NCBI RefSeq assembly: GCF_037974265.1
Contig: NZ_CP150233.1
Span: 6,386,001-6,450,000, forward strand
Direction: 5' to 3'
Length of the DNA: 64,000 nucleotides
From: Paenibacillus sp. FSL R5-0623
Lineage (GTDB): Bacteria > Bacillota > Bacilli > Paenibacillales > Paenibacillaceae
The notes below the pieces were generated by a model. That model searched no databases. It worked only from the letters and a program-made list of their open reading frames with translations, and was not told the DNA's origin. Below, one piece after another: positions 45,205 to 55,142 of the stretch; positions within the stretch are counted from its first letter, which is position 1, and every line of letters begins with the position of its first letter. Made by a program: the position numbers and the translations under genes.

Positions 45205-45843
45205 TATAAGCCGATAGGCGGCTCCATATTTCGGTCCGTCCGTGAAGAATAATCGCACATAATCATCCTTGGCGACTTCAACGGGCGGCATCTCATTTCT
45301 TCCGGGAGCAAAATCACTCACAAAAGGATACACCGTACCATCTTCCTTATTCAGCGGAACCCCGCCCTGCTTGCGAACATAACAGAGGGCTTCCTTTGGA
45401 ACAGGTACTTCCGCTGTGACGGTGATCAGTACACTTTTTCGCTTCTGAAAAAAACCGCTCTTGTAGCGAATGGAAAAGCGGATATCTGCCTTCCCTGCGC
45501 TTGCAATCACCATGTTGTCCTCGTCTCGTTGACGGATCAGCACAGGTCCCTCTTCCTCCATCTGACACACATACACGGTGTACTTGATGGCACCAAAACC
45601 TGTGATCCGATCCGTGTAACCATTGCTCGCCTTATATTCCTCTCTCGTGTACAGCTTCAGCTTGCCCTGTGCAGGCTCTTCCCCGGTACGATCATCGCTC
45701 ATCATATCCAGCTCCAGCCGTTCCACATACACAGCTTCTACCCGTTCCGGCCAGAGCCAGCGAAGTGTACAACGTCCTTCGTCCACCGCAAGTGTCAGTT
45801 TTCGAATCAAGGGTGTCGAAGGGTCTGCATCCGTAAACCGCAT
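45196..45843 (-). CDS. Beta-rich protein of unknown family, GTPase cluster
   Basis: A 215-residue soluble protein without signal or membrane helix. It is rich in alternating strands (ITGFGAIKYTVYVCQMEEEG, ADIRFSIRYKSGFFQKRKSV) and ends with FVSDFAPGRNEMPPVEVAKD and DYVRLFFTDGPKYG, suggesting tandem beta-sandwich domains. I do not recognise a named family. ATG 45843 has GGGAGG 9 bp upstream; ATG 45849 would have only 3. It lies between the membrane vWA gene and the GTPase gene, in the same direction, so it is probably an adaptor in the same complex. Its stop codon lies in repeat copy F. Confidence 0.75.
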   Translation of the reverse strand: MRFTDADPSTPLIRKLTLAVDEGRCTLRWLWPERVEAVYVERLELDMMSDDRTGEEPAQGKLKLYTREEYKASNGYTDRITGFGAIKYTVYVCQMEEEGPVLIRQRDEDNMVIASAGKADIRFSIRYKSGFFQKRKSVLITVTAEVPVPKEALCYVRKQGGVPLNKEDGTVYPFVSDFAPGRNEMPPVEVAKDDYVRLFFTDGPKYGAAYRLISD

Positions 45844-45862
45844 TTCCATTGACCTCCCGACG

Positions 45863-47146
45863 TTAGAATCCTTTGCTGTGTGTATCTCTTGGTCTCTGAC
45901 CAAACCCTTCGGCAGAAGAAGTTCCGCCGCCAGCTTCACGACGACCTCGGCTCTTCCGCGGCGTGTTCTCCTTAATCGGTACAATCCAGGAGAAGAGGGT
46001 CAATACGCCAGACAAAATGAGCATCGCACCAAGTCGTACGAATGTATCACCCACGTTCGAACCGTCGAGGCCCCATTCGAGCAGAAGCCCTGCCAGCAGA
46101 CCCGACACCGCACCACCAATACCAAAGCTGAGCGCGAGATGACGGTTATCAAATACAAGTCCGAGTGACACACCCAGCGCCACGCCAATCAGTAACACTG
46201 CTGCTACACGGAATATCGCCAGATAAACGCTATGCTCCATCATGCCTGTACGCTCCGTTACCAGCGTCCGTTCATCAATCGTATCGTAGATCTGCTGGAA
46301 TGCCAGGTTTAGACCACCGGAATCTGGTACATCATAGTACATGCCACCCGTTTGCTGAGCAATATTACGCAGCAAATCCGTACCCGAAGGGTCTACCAGA
46401 CTAAGGCCGACTGTATTAATGGCAATCTGTTCGTTGTTATATTGGGACAAAATATCGGTCGTATCCGCTTCACTGAAGCCATCGGATAACAAGATGATCA
46501 CGGTACCGCGTTTTGGGTCCTGTTTGGCCTGAATCTGTTCCATGCCTTCCCGCAGCACGGCATCAAAATTGGTGCCGCCCGAAGTTGTGACAATGCCATC
46601 GATTTTGCTATAAACCTCATTCTTGGCCGCTTCACTATCCAGCGCAATAAACGGCTGCAACAACTGCGGTTGATCATCAAACGTAATGACAGCTACCTGT
46701 TTGTCACTCTCCATTTGGCTGATTAGTGTCTTGGCGGCTTCAAAGCGTCCGTTATCCGGATCTGTATCATTCATGCTGCCCGAGTTGTCGATCATTAGTA
46801 CGATGTCCTTCACTTGCTTCACACCGCCCGGATTGATCTGATACAACAATTGCAGGGCGAGTCCAGCAACAAACAACAGAGCCAGTGTCGCCGGAACAAG
46901 CAATTTCCACGACAGTCCCAGATACCGGAGCTTCCATGAAGCACCATTCAGCTTGGGTGAGATCATCTCTGCGATTAAACAGAACAATCCAACGCTTAGC
47001 GCCAGTACGCCAAAGTATAATCCCATCAGCAACAGACGCGGCATCTCCCCAAGCCATTGACGCAGCATGATTTCTCCTGCCGCAAAGCCCACTGCCCCGC
47101 CAATCAGGCTGAACAGGACCAGGAGAAGATTGATTTTTCGCTGCAT
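45863..47146 (-). CDS. Membrane vWA-domain protein
   Basis: A 427-residue protein. Three helices at the N-terminus (about 5-28, 35-60, 75-100) are followed by a von Willebrand A domain with the MIDAS motif DNSGSMN (about 118-124), the conserved Thr in TSGGTNFDAV and ILLSDGFSE. Three more helices follow the domain, and then a basic, Gly/Arg-rich tail. The odd number of N-terminal helices would place the vWA domain outside if the N-terminus is inside. The start is uncertain: ATG 47146 has GGAAAGGA upstream, while the frame is open to 47215. vWA domains bind a metal-coordinated partner; a partner from the cluster is inferred. Confidence 0.85.
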   Translation of the reverse strand: MQRKINLLLVLFSLIGGAVGFAAGEIMLRQWLGEMPRLLLMGLYFGVLALSVGLFCLIAEMISPKLNGASWKLRYLGLSWKLLVPATLALLFVAGLALQLLYQINPGGVKQVKDIVLMIDNSGSMNDTDPDNGRFEAAKTLISQMESDKQVAVITFDDQPQLLQPFIALDSEAAKNEVYSKIDGIVTTSGGTNFDAVLREGMEQIQAKQDPKRGTVIILLSDGFSEADTTDILSQYNNEQIAINTVGLSLVDPSGTDLLRNIAQQTGGMYYDVPDSGGLNLAFQQIYDTIDERTLVTERTGMMEHSVYLAIFRVAAVLLIGVALGVSLGLVFDNRHLALSFGIGGAVSGLLAGLLLEWGLDGSNVGDTFVRLGAMLILSGVLTLFSWIVPIKENTPRKSRGRREAGGGTSSAEGFGQRPRDTHSKGF

Positions 47147-47230
47147 GTCTACATGCATCCTTTCCATACCAGCCGTAACAGGCTGAGTTAATACAAGATT
47201 GTAGCAGGGTGTCATGACACCGTCGGCGTC

Positions 47231-49678
47231 TTAACGCATGGGCGACAACTTCTCCACCAGACCTGCGGGGTGAAGTTCATAGCCATTCTCCGTATAGGAG
47301 TCATAATATACCTTACCGTTCCGATACACCATGAGATCCTCCAGATGGAAACCGCCCATCAGATTCAGCTTCTCCACGCCACTGCTGCGTTCTTCGTACA
47401 CCACACCTAGCTTGTAGATGCGTGACGTCTCTTCGGCATGTGCCGCGTAGTCCATGAAAGCACTATGATGGTCACCAAAGAAATACTTCTCTTCATACCG
47501 ATGTTCCTGTGTATAATCGAATACCCGGACCCTAACGACGGCCTGATCCTCCAGCGTGTGGTACAACCTGCGGAACAGATCATCCCGGGTCAATACGTCT
47601 TTGTCTCCGTAGGCAATCGTCACATTGGCCCGCTGCAACAGCTCTTCTTCAAATGGCAATTGCAGCGGCTCGGCCGTAAGCAGCAACGAGTGACATACCT
47701 CCATCAACCGTTTCAGCAGACGATCATCGCCTTCTGTGGCAAGCCGGTTCATGTCTCCCATGTAACGGTCCTCAAACCATACGTCCCGTCCGCGTTTGGC
47801 TTCCAGGTCGATGATTAGCTCTTCCGTCACTTTGCCGTAGTACTCCATCACGTTCTGGCCGATGTATTCATCGGCAGCGGCGATACTTTGGGCAGCTGTC
47901 TCTCGCAGTGTGCGTTCCAGCGCTTCAAGTGCTGCTGTGATGTGGCGACTAAAACGGTGAAGTTCTTCCATCTCCGTATCGTAGATACGCAGCAGATGTA
48001 ATTCATTTTCCAGTCGCAGTAATTCTACCTTCGGTACATACACTCGCTCCAGCATGCAGTCAATCAGATTGCGTACATTCTGTTTATCACGGAACAACGC
48101 TCGTTTGAACGACTGATCTTCCACGCGCTCTTGCTGACGTTGCTCCAGCAGAGCACGTGCGGATTCAAGCTGCATCGATTTATCCCGAATCAGTCCGAGC
48201 AGCGCTTCACGTACACTGCCAGGCTCACTGTCACTCCAGGCCGCCCACTGGAAGTAACCAACCTCTGGATGCTCCGCGCGAGATTGTTCGGCCTGACGGC
48301 CCAGAGAGCCGCCAGAGCTGCGTTCGCGCACACGCTCTTCAACAAGACGAACAACGTTATCGCGGAAGTACGCTTCGGCTCCTTGTCCAAACAACGCTCT
48401 CTCCGCTTCACGTAGGGAGAGCGGCTTCAGCTCAGAGAAACCAACGTTATGCGTCATGATGCCGCTCATGCCACTAACCAGATCTTCATCGGGCAGCAGA
48501 CCTTCGACTTTGCGTTCCACCGAGGCCGCATCCAGTCCGAAGAAAGCGAGTTTGTCCTTGATGCTCCAATCCGGCTCCTGCCACATACGTGCGAGCAGAT
48601 ACCGATACAGGTGATATAACACCGTCAGCGCAATCGGTTTGTTGGGCCGCCTGATCTCGGCAAAACCCGCGCTTGCATAACCGTGCTGATCAGAGGTGGT
48701 ACGAATATTGTTTTTAAAGGATGTATTGTTGTACGTGTTCGCTCCGGTGCTTGAAACAGTACCCGAGTGATCCGTATCCTGCTTCCGGTTCTTCAGCAGG
48801 CAGATTCGGCAGATGATCTCGGCATTCTCGATCCAACCACCGGGGACGCCAGTTCCACGCTCATTTTTGTCCGACAATATATAGACGAGATCGAATAAAG
48901 GAGACGCGGGATGTGTAACCGGAATGGAGATCCCATCCTCCGTCACCAGCAGATTACCGCTGAACGTGTAGTCCAAGGACTGCATATAATCCAGTTCCCT
49001 CAGAAAAGCGAGGCCTGCTGCGCTGGCATACCCGAAGGAATCCACCTGTTCCATCTCACTGACCAATACATGCAGATCCGTCTGCACGGACTTGAAGGCT
49101 TGGGACAAAATGGTCTCCGTCAGCTTGGTGAGCTCTGGCAACAATACATTCAGCGGATCATCCGCTCTGGTTACCACCGTAACGTAAATCCGATCAAATG
49201 ACGAGTATAACCGTCCATATTCGGCAATCCGGTTACTTACCCAACGAAGCGTACGATTCAGATCGTAGAGCGCCTGATCCGATTCGTGGAAACTGCGATG
49301 TACATCCTTACGCCGTGTTTTGGACGATCGCTCCGTCTGCCCAGCGGACAGAGGCAAGCGGTGACGAGTCACCTGACCATCATCGGACGAGCCAACATTC
49401 CTCGTTTCAACCGGGTGCTCTTTCTGATCTTCTGTCCCAATCTGAACGTAGACTACACCGTCTCCGTTATCCCATTTCAGCCGATTGATCTCCTGCACAG
49501 CAGACACAGCAGGTGCAACCAGATCACCCACAAACAGGAACAGCGCCGGGTAATGGATACTGCTGCGTCCATCACCCAGGCTGCCTTGACGCTCCTGCTC
49601 TATTGCATACTGCTCTGCATATTTCTCCAGATCACGCTTCAGGGTATTGTTCGAATTGAACTCCATCCCGGCCACCAT
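47231..49678 (-). CDS. Tubulin-like paralogue lacking nucleotide motifs (putative pseudo-tubulin)
   Basis: An 815-residue protein encoded directly after the tubulin-like gene. ALFLFVGDLVAPAVSAVQEI (about 45-64) lies where the neighbour has PILIIGLGGTGIDALLRLKY. RIYVTVVTRADDPLNVLLPE lies where it has LMVFLLTGLSGGTGSGCFLD. LRELDYMQSLDY and SPLFDLVYILSDKNERG (226-273) match its LKELDYW and PPFNLCHLISATNTEG in order and spacing. Both glycine-rich nucleotide loops are lost. The C-terminal half is helical and charged. I infer an inactive partner of the tubulin-like GTPase. The ATG follows AGAAGG after 10 bp. The similarity was found by eye only. Confidence 0.75.
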   Translation of the reverse strand: MVAGMEFNSNNTLKRDLEKYAEQYAIEQERQGSLGDGRSSIHYPALFLFVGDLVAPAVSAVQEINRLKWDNGDGVVYVQIGTEDQKEHPVETRNVGSSDDGQVTRHRLPLSAGQTERSSKTRRKDVHRSFHESDQALYDLNRTLRWVSNRIAEYGRLYSSFDRIYVTVVTRADDPLNVLLPELTKLTETILSQAFKSVQTDLHVLVSEMEQVDSFGYASAAGLAFLRELDYMQSLDYTFSGNLLVTEDGISIPVTHPASPLFDLVYILSDKNERGTGVPGGWIENAEIICRICLLKNRKQDTDHSGTVSSTGANTYNNTSFKNNIRTTSDQHGYASAGFAEIRRPNKPIALTVLYHLYRYLLARMWQEPDWSIKDKLAFFGLDAASVERKVEGLLPDEDLVSGMSGIMTHNVGFSELKPLSLREAERALFGQGAEAYFRDNVVRLVEERVRERSSGGSLGRQAEQSRAEHPEVGYFQWAAWSDSEPGSVREALLGLIRDKSMQLESARALLEQRQQERVEDQSFKRALFRDKQNVRNLIDCMLERVYVPKVELLRLENELHLLRIYDTEMEELHRFSRHITAALEALERTLRETAAQSIAAADEYIGQNVMEYYGKVTEELIIDLEAKRGRDVWFEDRYMGDMNRLATEGDDRLLKRLMEVCHSLLLTAEPLQLPFEEELLQRANVTIAYGDKDVLTRDDLFRRLYHTLEDQAVVRVRVFDYTQEHRYEEKYFFGDHHSAFMDYAAHAEETSRIYKLGVVYEERSSGVEKLNLMGGFHLEDLMVYRNGKVYYDSYTENGYELHPAGLVEKLSPMR

Positions 49679-49679
49679 C

Positions 49680-52600
49680 TTACTTCAGCCTTCTGCGAAT
49701 GTCGTTCAGCTTGGACGACATCGTTCTGTAGAACTGATAGATGTCTTCTCCGTTAGCCAGTTCTACCCGCTCGTATTCGAGACGATCGCGCGATTCCATG
49801 AACAGTGCAGCCAGATCATCCAGCTTTGTCAGCAGTGGGGTGATATCCTCTGAAGCGGTTAGATCGTTATCGCGGCGGGAGGCTTTACGCAGCAATGTAC
49901 TGCGATCCTTCTCAGCCAGACCGCGGAAGTTGCCAAACACTTCATACTCGGCAAAGTTACGGCTCTTCATCAGGTTAGCGAATGGCTCCCATGCATCTTC
50001 TTCCGGGTCACGGTCATAGACGTAGAGGGCACCTTTTTTGACGATGGTGTCGGTATATAACGCTTCGATGAAGCGGTCATACCATTGCTCTTCGTCCTGG
50101 TACTGGGCAAGAATGCCTTCGAGTTCGGCGACTTTAGCCGAGATGGCATTCATCTTTGCCAGTTCCTCACGTACACGTGCGATCAACTGCGGAGAGCGTA
50201 CCAGGTTTTCTTTGGCCATATCTTCATTAATACTGCCGAAAATATCCTTAACCCCTACACGTGGCAACCCTTCGGATTGCAGACGTTTCAGCTCGATCAC
50301 CGCCCGCTTCACTTCGCCGAGGTTCGGCGTGGTGGACGTGAGACGCATGTCGTAGGCTCCCAGTTTGGCAGACAAGTCAAACGCTTCTGTTGTCACAATC
50401 GCATACCGGTTGCTTGTATTCTCATCAATGGATTTGGCTGTCACGATGTTGTATCCGAGCGCCTGCTCGAATTCGCTACGCACACGGGCGTTATACTGCT
50501 TCACGCGGGTGTTCTCGTACACATCTCCCCATGATTTCTCTGGAATCGGAGACGGCAGATAGGTCCAGTTGTTTTTCTCCGTTTGTACCAAGTGACGACC
50601 AATGCCTTCTTTGTCCAAAATGGTACGTTCATAACTTTCCTCATATACCTTGAGCGGTGTATACACAAAGAGCGGTACTCCGTTGCGGGTATTCAGCCAG
50701 AAAATCCGGTTACGCACTTCACTTTCCTTAACGGTAAAATGAGATTTGCCCACGGCATTGTTCTGATAATTGCGAATCCCTTTCAGAATGCCCGGCGCCT
50801 GTGCAGGTACCGATACAAATCCCCATGAAGGGAAATGCAGACTGCCTGTACTGTTGCTCAGATTGAACACCGGAACGGCTTCATCATCCAATTTGCCAGC
50901 AATGAAACGTTCCACGAATTTCTCAACCGACTCATCCTGACCGTACTTGATCACCAGGAAATCTTCCATGGAACGTGTAATCAGATCACCGAATTTCTCA
51001 CTCAGGAAGTCAGAGATGGAGCTGACGATATCAATCTCGTTTTCTTTCACCCACTGGCTGGAGTTTTCCAGCAATTCACGGGAGAAGTCACGGATCAGAT
51101 CATCTGTATCACGTTTATCCAACAGCCCGTCCACCACATTGACGATATCCGGTACACTTACAACGTTCCAGTAATATGTTTTGTTGCCTTTGTGATCGGC
51201 TTGTTCTTCGCCACGTGTCAGCAGGTCGCCGTTCTTGGCAAATATCGAGCTAAGGGCGTTCAGCGTCTCAGTAAATACGTTATAAATGCGGCTGTTTTCC
51301 TGATTCAGCAACTCATACAGATCTTCATAGAACTCGATCATCTGATCGTTGCGTTCCACGTCGGCGTGCAGCCAGTACTCATGAATTTTTGCTTCAATAT
51401 AAGCATTCTTTTTCTTCTCTTTGGAGACAAATGCACTCTTTGCATCTCCCAGTTTCTCTTCGGACTGCTCCTGAGCTGCTTCAATATCACGCGGAATGCG
51501 GAAGGCATTCTCACGCAGCGTTTCGATGTACGACTGAATCATTTTCAGTACACAGAACCCTTTTTCCGTATAAATTAGACGAGAGACATAGAACGGACCT
51601 TGTTCGGGGTGCAAAAACATACGCCGGATCTGTTCGGTGAACTGACCGGCAATCTCGCCCGGCAGCTGTTTCTTCGCCTTGATATATTCCTCGCGGGCAC
51701 GCGCCAGGAAGTTCTGCTCCAGTTCGGTGTCCATATTCACAACCTGTGATTTCACCACGTTGCCATAGGATAAGCGTTCACTGTTCTGATAACCAGGTAG
51801 CGGCTCTGGCACGCGGGCTTCAAAGGACTTGACCACACTTTCGAGATCAATGCCCAGCTTGCGGGCAAACTTCTCGGTATCCTCCTGGTTTGGTGCTTTG
51901 GAGAACATGGTGTTCATTTTGTCGAACATGCGATACGCCAGATATGTGGTCATCTCTTCGATTGGCAGTACAGCCGAAGATGCACCGATGATGTTGTAAT
52001 CATAGTTCGCTGGGTACACCTTGTTCATCTGTGCAATGTTGGTCCGGATGTTGCTGATATAGTCATGGATCGCGAACTCCTCACCCGACTGCTTCTCCTC
52101 ACTTGCCATGAAGTTGGTAATGTTCTCGGCCGTGACGTTCATGCAGTAGTCGTAGGCGTTCTCCAACAATTTGCCTTCGGTATTCGTCGCTGAGATCAGG
52201 TGACACAGGTTAAATGGCGGCAGTGGTGAGTTAACTGTTAAAATATTGCCGTACTTCTGTGTAAACCGCTCACCGCGGCTATCCACGTTCATCCAATAAT
52301 CCAGCTCTTTGAGCGCAGCATATCCGTTCTTGCGAATGTATTCGCGAGTGTGTTCGCTCAAGCTTTTGTTGGACAGGTTCACGTCTGGCGTGAACAGATA
52401 TCCCAGCGTATTCACGCGGTCAATCCCGGCTGAGCCGTGATCACGTTCGATAATACCGCGCACGATATAGGAAATATCGAGGAAGCAACCGCTGCCTGTA
52501 CCGCCGGACAGACCTGTCAGCAGGAACACCATCAGTTTTTTGTTGGTGCCTACGGATAAGGTTTTGATCTTTTTGTCGATGGCCTGCACGACCTGATTAA

Positions 52601-53069
52601 TCTTGGTGAACAGGAGCAGACGTCCAGCCTGACGCACCCCTGCGGCGCCGTTCATGCCGTCCGTGATGCTCAGTTCCGGAGACAGCCAGTCTGTAATATA
52701 TGGCTCCAGCACACTGCGGTTCTGCAGCAGTCCGCCAATCTCGGCATTGGACAGCAGCACGAATTCATTGATCGGATCAAGTCCGATCCCTTTATACTTT
52801 TTGGCACGGTCCTGTTCGTTCGTCTCAAAAGCCAGAAACTCCACATTGTCCGGCTTGTCCATTTTTTTCTTGGATACCGGGTCCTGTGGCAGCTTGAAAC
52901 GACGGTTAATCTGATATTTGAGACGCAGCAACGCATCAATTCCCGTTCCTCCCAAACCAATAATCAGAATGGGATTATCAATTGTATCAACTCTGATCTT
53001 CTCACTGACAATACCTCCGCCAAGTGATACATCCAGTTGCTGAATATGTTCTCTAACAATCGGTTTCAT
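49680..53069 (-). CDS. Large tubulin/FtsZ-like GTPase (Tubulin_2-type)
   Basis: An 1129-residue protein. The N-terminal loop GLGGTG (38-43) and the tubulin signature SGGTGSG (about 188-194) define a tubulin/FtsZ nucleotide-binding fold in the first ~400 residues. The rest (400-1129) is long, helical and charged, with coiled-coil-like stretches, far beyond the ~380 residues of FtsZ. No membrane helix or signal. GGGAGG precedes the ATG. I place it in the Tubulin_2 group of giant bacterial tubulin-like proteins, whose role is unknown to me; filament formation is plausible. It stands at the upstream side of the coupled genes of the cluster. Confidence 0.9.
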   Translation of the reverse strand: MKPIVREHIQQLDVSLGGGIVSEKIRVDTIDNPILIIGLGGTGIDALLRLKYQINRRFKLPQDPVSKKKMDKPDNVEFLAFETNEQDRAKKYKGIGLDPINEFVLLSNAEIGGLLQNRSVLEPYITDWLSPELSITDGMNGAAGVRQAGRLLLFTKINQVVQAIDKKIKTLSVGTNKKLMVFLLTGLSGGTGSGCFLDISYIVRGIIERDHGSAGIDRVNTLGYLFTPDVNLSNKSLSEHTREYIRKNGYAALKELDYWMNVDSRGERFTQKYGNILTVNSPLPPFNLCHLISATNTEGKLLENAYDYCMNVTAENITNFMASEEKQSGEEFAIHDYISNIRTNIAQMNKVYPANYDYNIIGASSAVLPIEEMTTYLAYRMFDKMNTMFSKAPNQEDTEKFARKLGIDLESVVKSFEARVPEPLPGYQNSERLSYGNVVKSQVVNMDTELEQNFLARAREEYIKAKKQLPGEIAGQFTEQIRRMFLHPEQGPFYVSRLIYTEKGFCVLKMIQSYIETLRENAFRIPRDIEAAQEQSEEKLGDAKSAFVSKEKKKNAYIEAKIHEYWLHADVERNDQMIEFYEDLYELLNQENSRIYNVFTETLNALSSIFAKNGDLLTRGEEQADHKGNKTYYWNVVSVPDIVNVVDGLLDKRDTDDLIRDFSRELLENSSQWVKENEIDIVSSISDFLSEKFGDLITRSMEDFLVIKYGQDESVEKFVERFIAGKLDDEAVPVFNLSNSTGSLHFPSWGFVSVPAQAPGILKGIRNYQNNAVGKSHFTVKESEVRNRIFWLNTRNGVPLFVYTPLKVYEESYERTILDKEGIGRHLVQTEKNNWTYLPSPIPEKSWGDVYENTRVKQYNARVRSEFEQALGYNIVTAKSIDENTSNRYAIVTTEAFDLSAKLGAYDMRLTSTTPNLGEVKRAVIELKRLQSEGLPRVGVKDIFGSINEDMAKENLVRSPQLIARVREELAKMNAISAKVAELEGILAQYQDEEQWYDRFIEALYTDTIVKKGALYVYDRDPEEDAWEPFANLMKSRNFAEYEVFGNFRGLAEKDRSTLLRKASRRDNDLTASEDITPLLTKLDDLAALFMESRDRLEYERVELANGEDIYQFYRTMSSKLNDIRRRLK

Positions 53070-53094
53070 TCGTTGTCCTCCCTTTAGTTAGACC

Positions 53095-53314
53095 AGTTGG
53101 GCACAAACTCATTACACTTGCCACTCCGATGACAGAGTAACCTTCCGATCGCTGTTATCCTCAGATTTTTTTGGTTCCCTTTTCTAAAGGGAAAAATCTG
53201 AGGATAGCGTATGCTTCCGATGTAGCTTTCTTTCAGAAAGCTTTTAGGCGAACGCTTCGCTTCTCCAGCTTTTTTCTGTCCTCTGCGTTCTCGTGTAAAC
53301 GGTTAGTACCAACT
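53095..53314 (+). repeat. Dispersed hairpin repeat, copy G
   Basis: A long-type copy between the tubulin-like and secreted vWA genes. Its inner stem reads ATCCTCAGATTTTT/AAAAATCTGAGGAT, fully paired, although other copies have CCCC/GGGG there. The terminal arms are AGTTGG/CCAACT. The extra hairpin AGCTTTCTTTCAGAAAGCT is present. Confidence 0.88.
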
Positions 53315-53348
53315 TAAATTTGCATTCCTTTTAAACCAAACAATCAAC

Positions 53349-55142
53349 TTACACCAAATACTCAATTAAAATGGTCTTGTCCGCCTGTTGCAGCGGGATG
53401 CTCAGTCGGTCACCGTTCTTCAGTTCAACGCCTGAGCTTGCATCGACTGCACGACCGGATTTCTCCAGCGTACCGCCTGCAGTGTTACGGATGATAATTC
53501 GATCCCCATTGCTGGGCGTAAATACATATTTTTCGGTTTCCTTCAGCTCAGGGTCCAGTTGCAACAACTGATGCAGATGGAATCTGCCCCGGAAGGATAC
53601 CAGCTTTTTATATTGCGGATAGGACTTGTCGCCCGTGTTCTCATCACGAATCTCCACAACCATCTGACCTACAAATCCCCGGTTTTTGCGTTTCAGCCAA
53701 CCCATCAGGAACCAGGCACCAACACCGACCACAATCAGAGCTATAACACCCAGGATGACAGGCAACCAAGGAAACGGCTTGTCCTGTTCACCGCCAGACG
53801 TTGTTGGTTGAGATGCACTTCCGGCTGCTCCGCTCGCGTTGATCGTGATTGGCTCACTTTCACGGTAGAAGCTGTCTTCTTCCGCACGGATGACTAATTC
53901 ATAGTTATGATTGTCCGGTACTTCAAACGTTCCGTCAAAACCAGAACCTGTGTTTTTCAGCGGTTGTTCTTCACTTTTGCCTGTATCCACATCTTTCACA
54001 ATCAGCGTGGCCTTCATATCTGTATACAGATCATTATCCTGAAGCGGCTGACCGCCATTCTCCAGTTTGGCTGCAAGATCAACCTTGTCTCCTTTGGTAT
54101 GGGACTTGGTCTTAATTGGGTCCACAACGAGCTGAAGATCATAGTTGAACAACAGGTTGATATCGATACTGTCTTTTGGAGCCCCTTTTACCCGAAGTTT
54201 CCAGTCTCCTTCTTGGGGTTTCAACAGCTTCACCAATGAGTAACTTTTCGACGTCGAGAGCTTGGCTGCATCCGAGTTCAGGTCCACGGCTTGTCCGGAA
54301 GGGTCCGTCAATTGCACTTCCACCGGCTTCGAGGATATGATCGAAATATTTGCTTCCAATACACTGTCGTTCGGTACATTCACGGTAACTTCCTGATAAC
54401 TGCCGTTTCCCGTTACAGAGGGCAGCTTGACCACATTCAGTTTGGCATGATCAGCAAAGATTTCACTCAGAATCTGTGGCAGATCATCCGGCGTATCGGT
54501 AATGAATGACTTACCTCCGGTCTGCTGGGCCAGATCTGCGAGTGCATCCTTGTTCAGCTTGCCATCCGCGTTCAGTCCAATCGTATATACCGGAATGCCT
54601 TGATCTTGTGCTCCCTTCACGGCTTTTGCCAGGTCAGCATCAGATTGTGCCTGTGTACGGCCTTTGGTTTTGTTAAAGTCATTGTTGCCATCCGCCAGCA
54701 GCACGATCATCGGCGAGTGGGATGGGTCTGCACCATGATTCAGTATGTTGACGGCTTCGGCGACACCAACAGAGACATCTGTATATGGCCCCCGGCCGAG
54801 TTGATCAATAAAATCCTTCAGGCTGCTCTTGTCCGCATCGGACTGAATCTCCAGCATAGCCTTTTCCCGCTCCACCTGATCGGTATAAGCGACAATCCCT
54901 ACCTTGTCCCCCTGGACGGGCAGCATATCAATAAACATTTTCATGGCTTCATTACTAATCTTGTCACGGTCACTTGTATTCATCGAGTTACTTACATCGG
55001 CTACAAGTACCGCATCGATTCCGCTTGTCTGTGCCTGAGCCGCTGCAGCTTGTGGCAGCAACGCCTGAGGTAGCAGTAGCGTTAGAATTGCCAGCAGAAC
55101 CATCGTTCCACTGAGCCAGCGTATTTTGCGTGTCCGCAGCAT
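53349..55142 (-). CDS. Secreted vWA protein with membrane anchor and cytoplasmic tail
   Basis: A 597-residue protein. The signal peptide covers residues 1-35 (ending QAAAAQAQ). The vWA domain follows with a MIDAS-type DVSNSMN (about 47) and LLADGNNDF. Next come beta-sandwich regions (about 240-440), a Ser/Gly-rich stalk, one membrane helix at about 461-482 and a cytoplasmic C-terminus (GRFHLHQLL to the end) that looks like a small beta-sandwich, perhaps FHA-like. ATG 55142 has GAAGGAG 8 bp upstream. It is separated from the tubulin-like gene by repeat G. It could join outer events to the inner GTPase/tubulin machine; this is inference. Confidence 0.85.
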   Translation of the reverse strand: MLRTRKIRWLSGTMVLLAILTLLLPQALLPQAAAAQAQTSGIDAVLVADVSNSMNTSDRDKISNEAMKMFIDMLPVQGDKVGIVAYTDQVEREKAMLEIQSDADKSSLKDFIDQLGRGPYTDVSVGVAEAVNILNHGADPSHSPMIVLLADGNNDFNKTKGRTQAQSDADLAKAVKGAQDQGIPVYTIGLNADGKLNKDALADLAQQTGGKSFITDTPDDLPQILSEIFADHAKLNVVKLPSVTGNGSYQEVTVNVPNDSVLEANISIISSKPVEVQLTDPSGQAVDLNSDAAKLSTSKSYSLVKLLKPQEGDWKLRVKGAPKDSIDINLLFNYDLQLVVDPIKTKSHTKGDKVDLAAKLENGGQPLQDNDLYTDMKATLIVKDVDTGKSEEQPLKNTGSGFDGTFEVPDNHNYELVIRAEEDSFYRESEPITINASGAAGSASQPTTSGGEQDKPFPWLPVILGVIALIVVGVGAWFLMGWLKRKNRGFVGQMVVEIRDENTGDKSYPQYKKLVSFRGRFHLHQLLQLDPELKETEKYVFTPSNGDRIIIRNTAGGTLEKSGRAVDASSGVELKNGDRLSIPLQQADKTILIEYLV

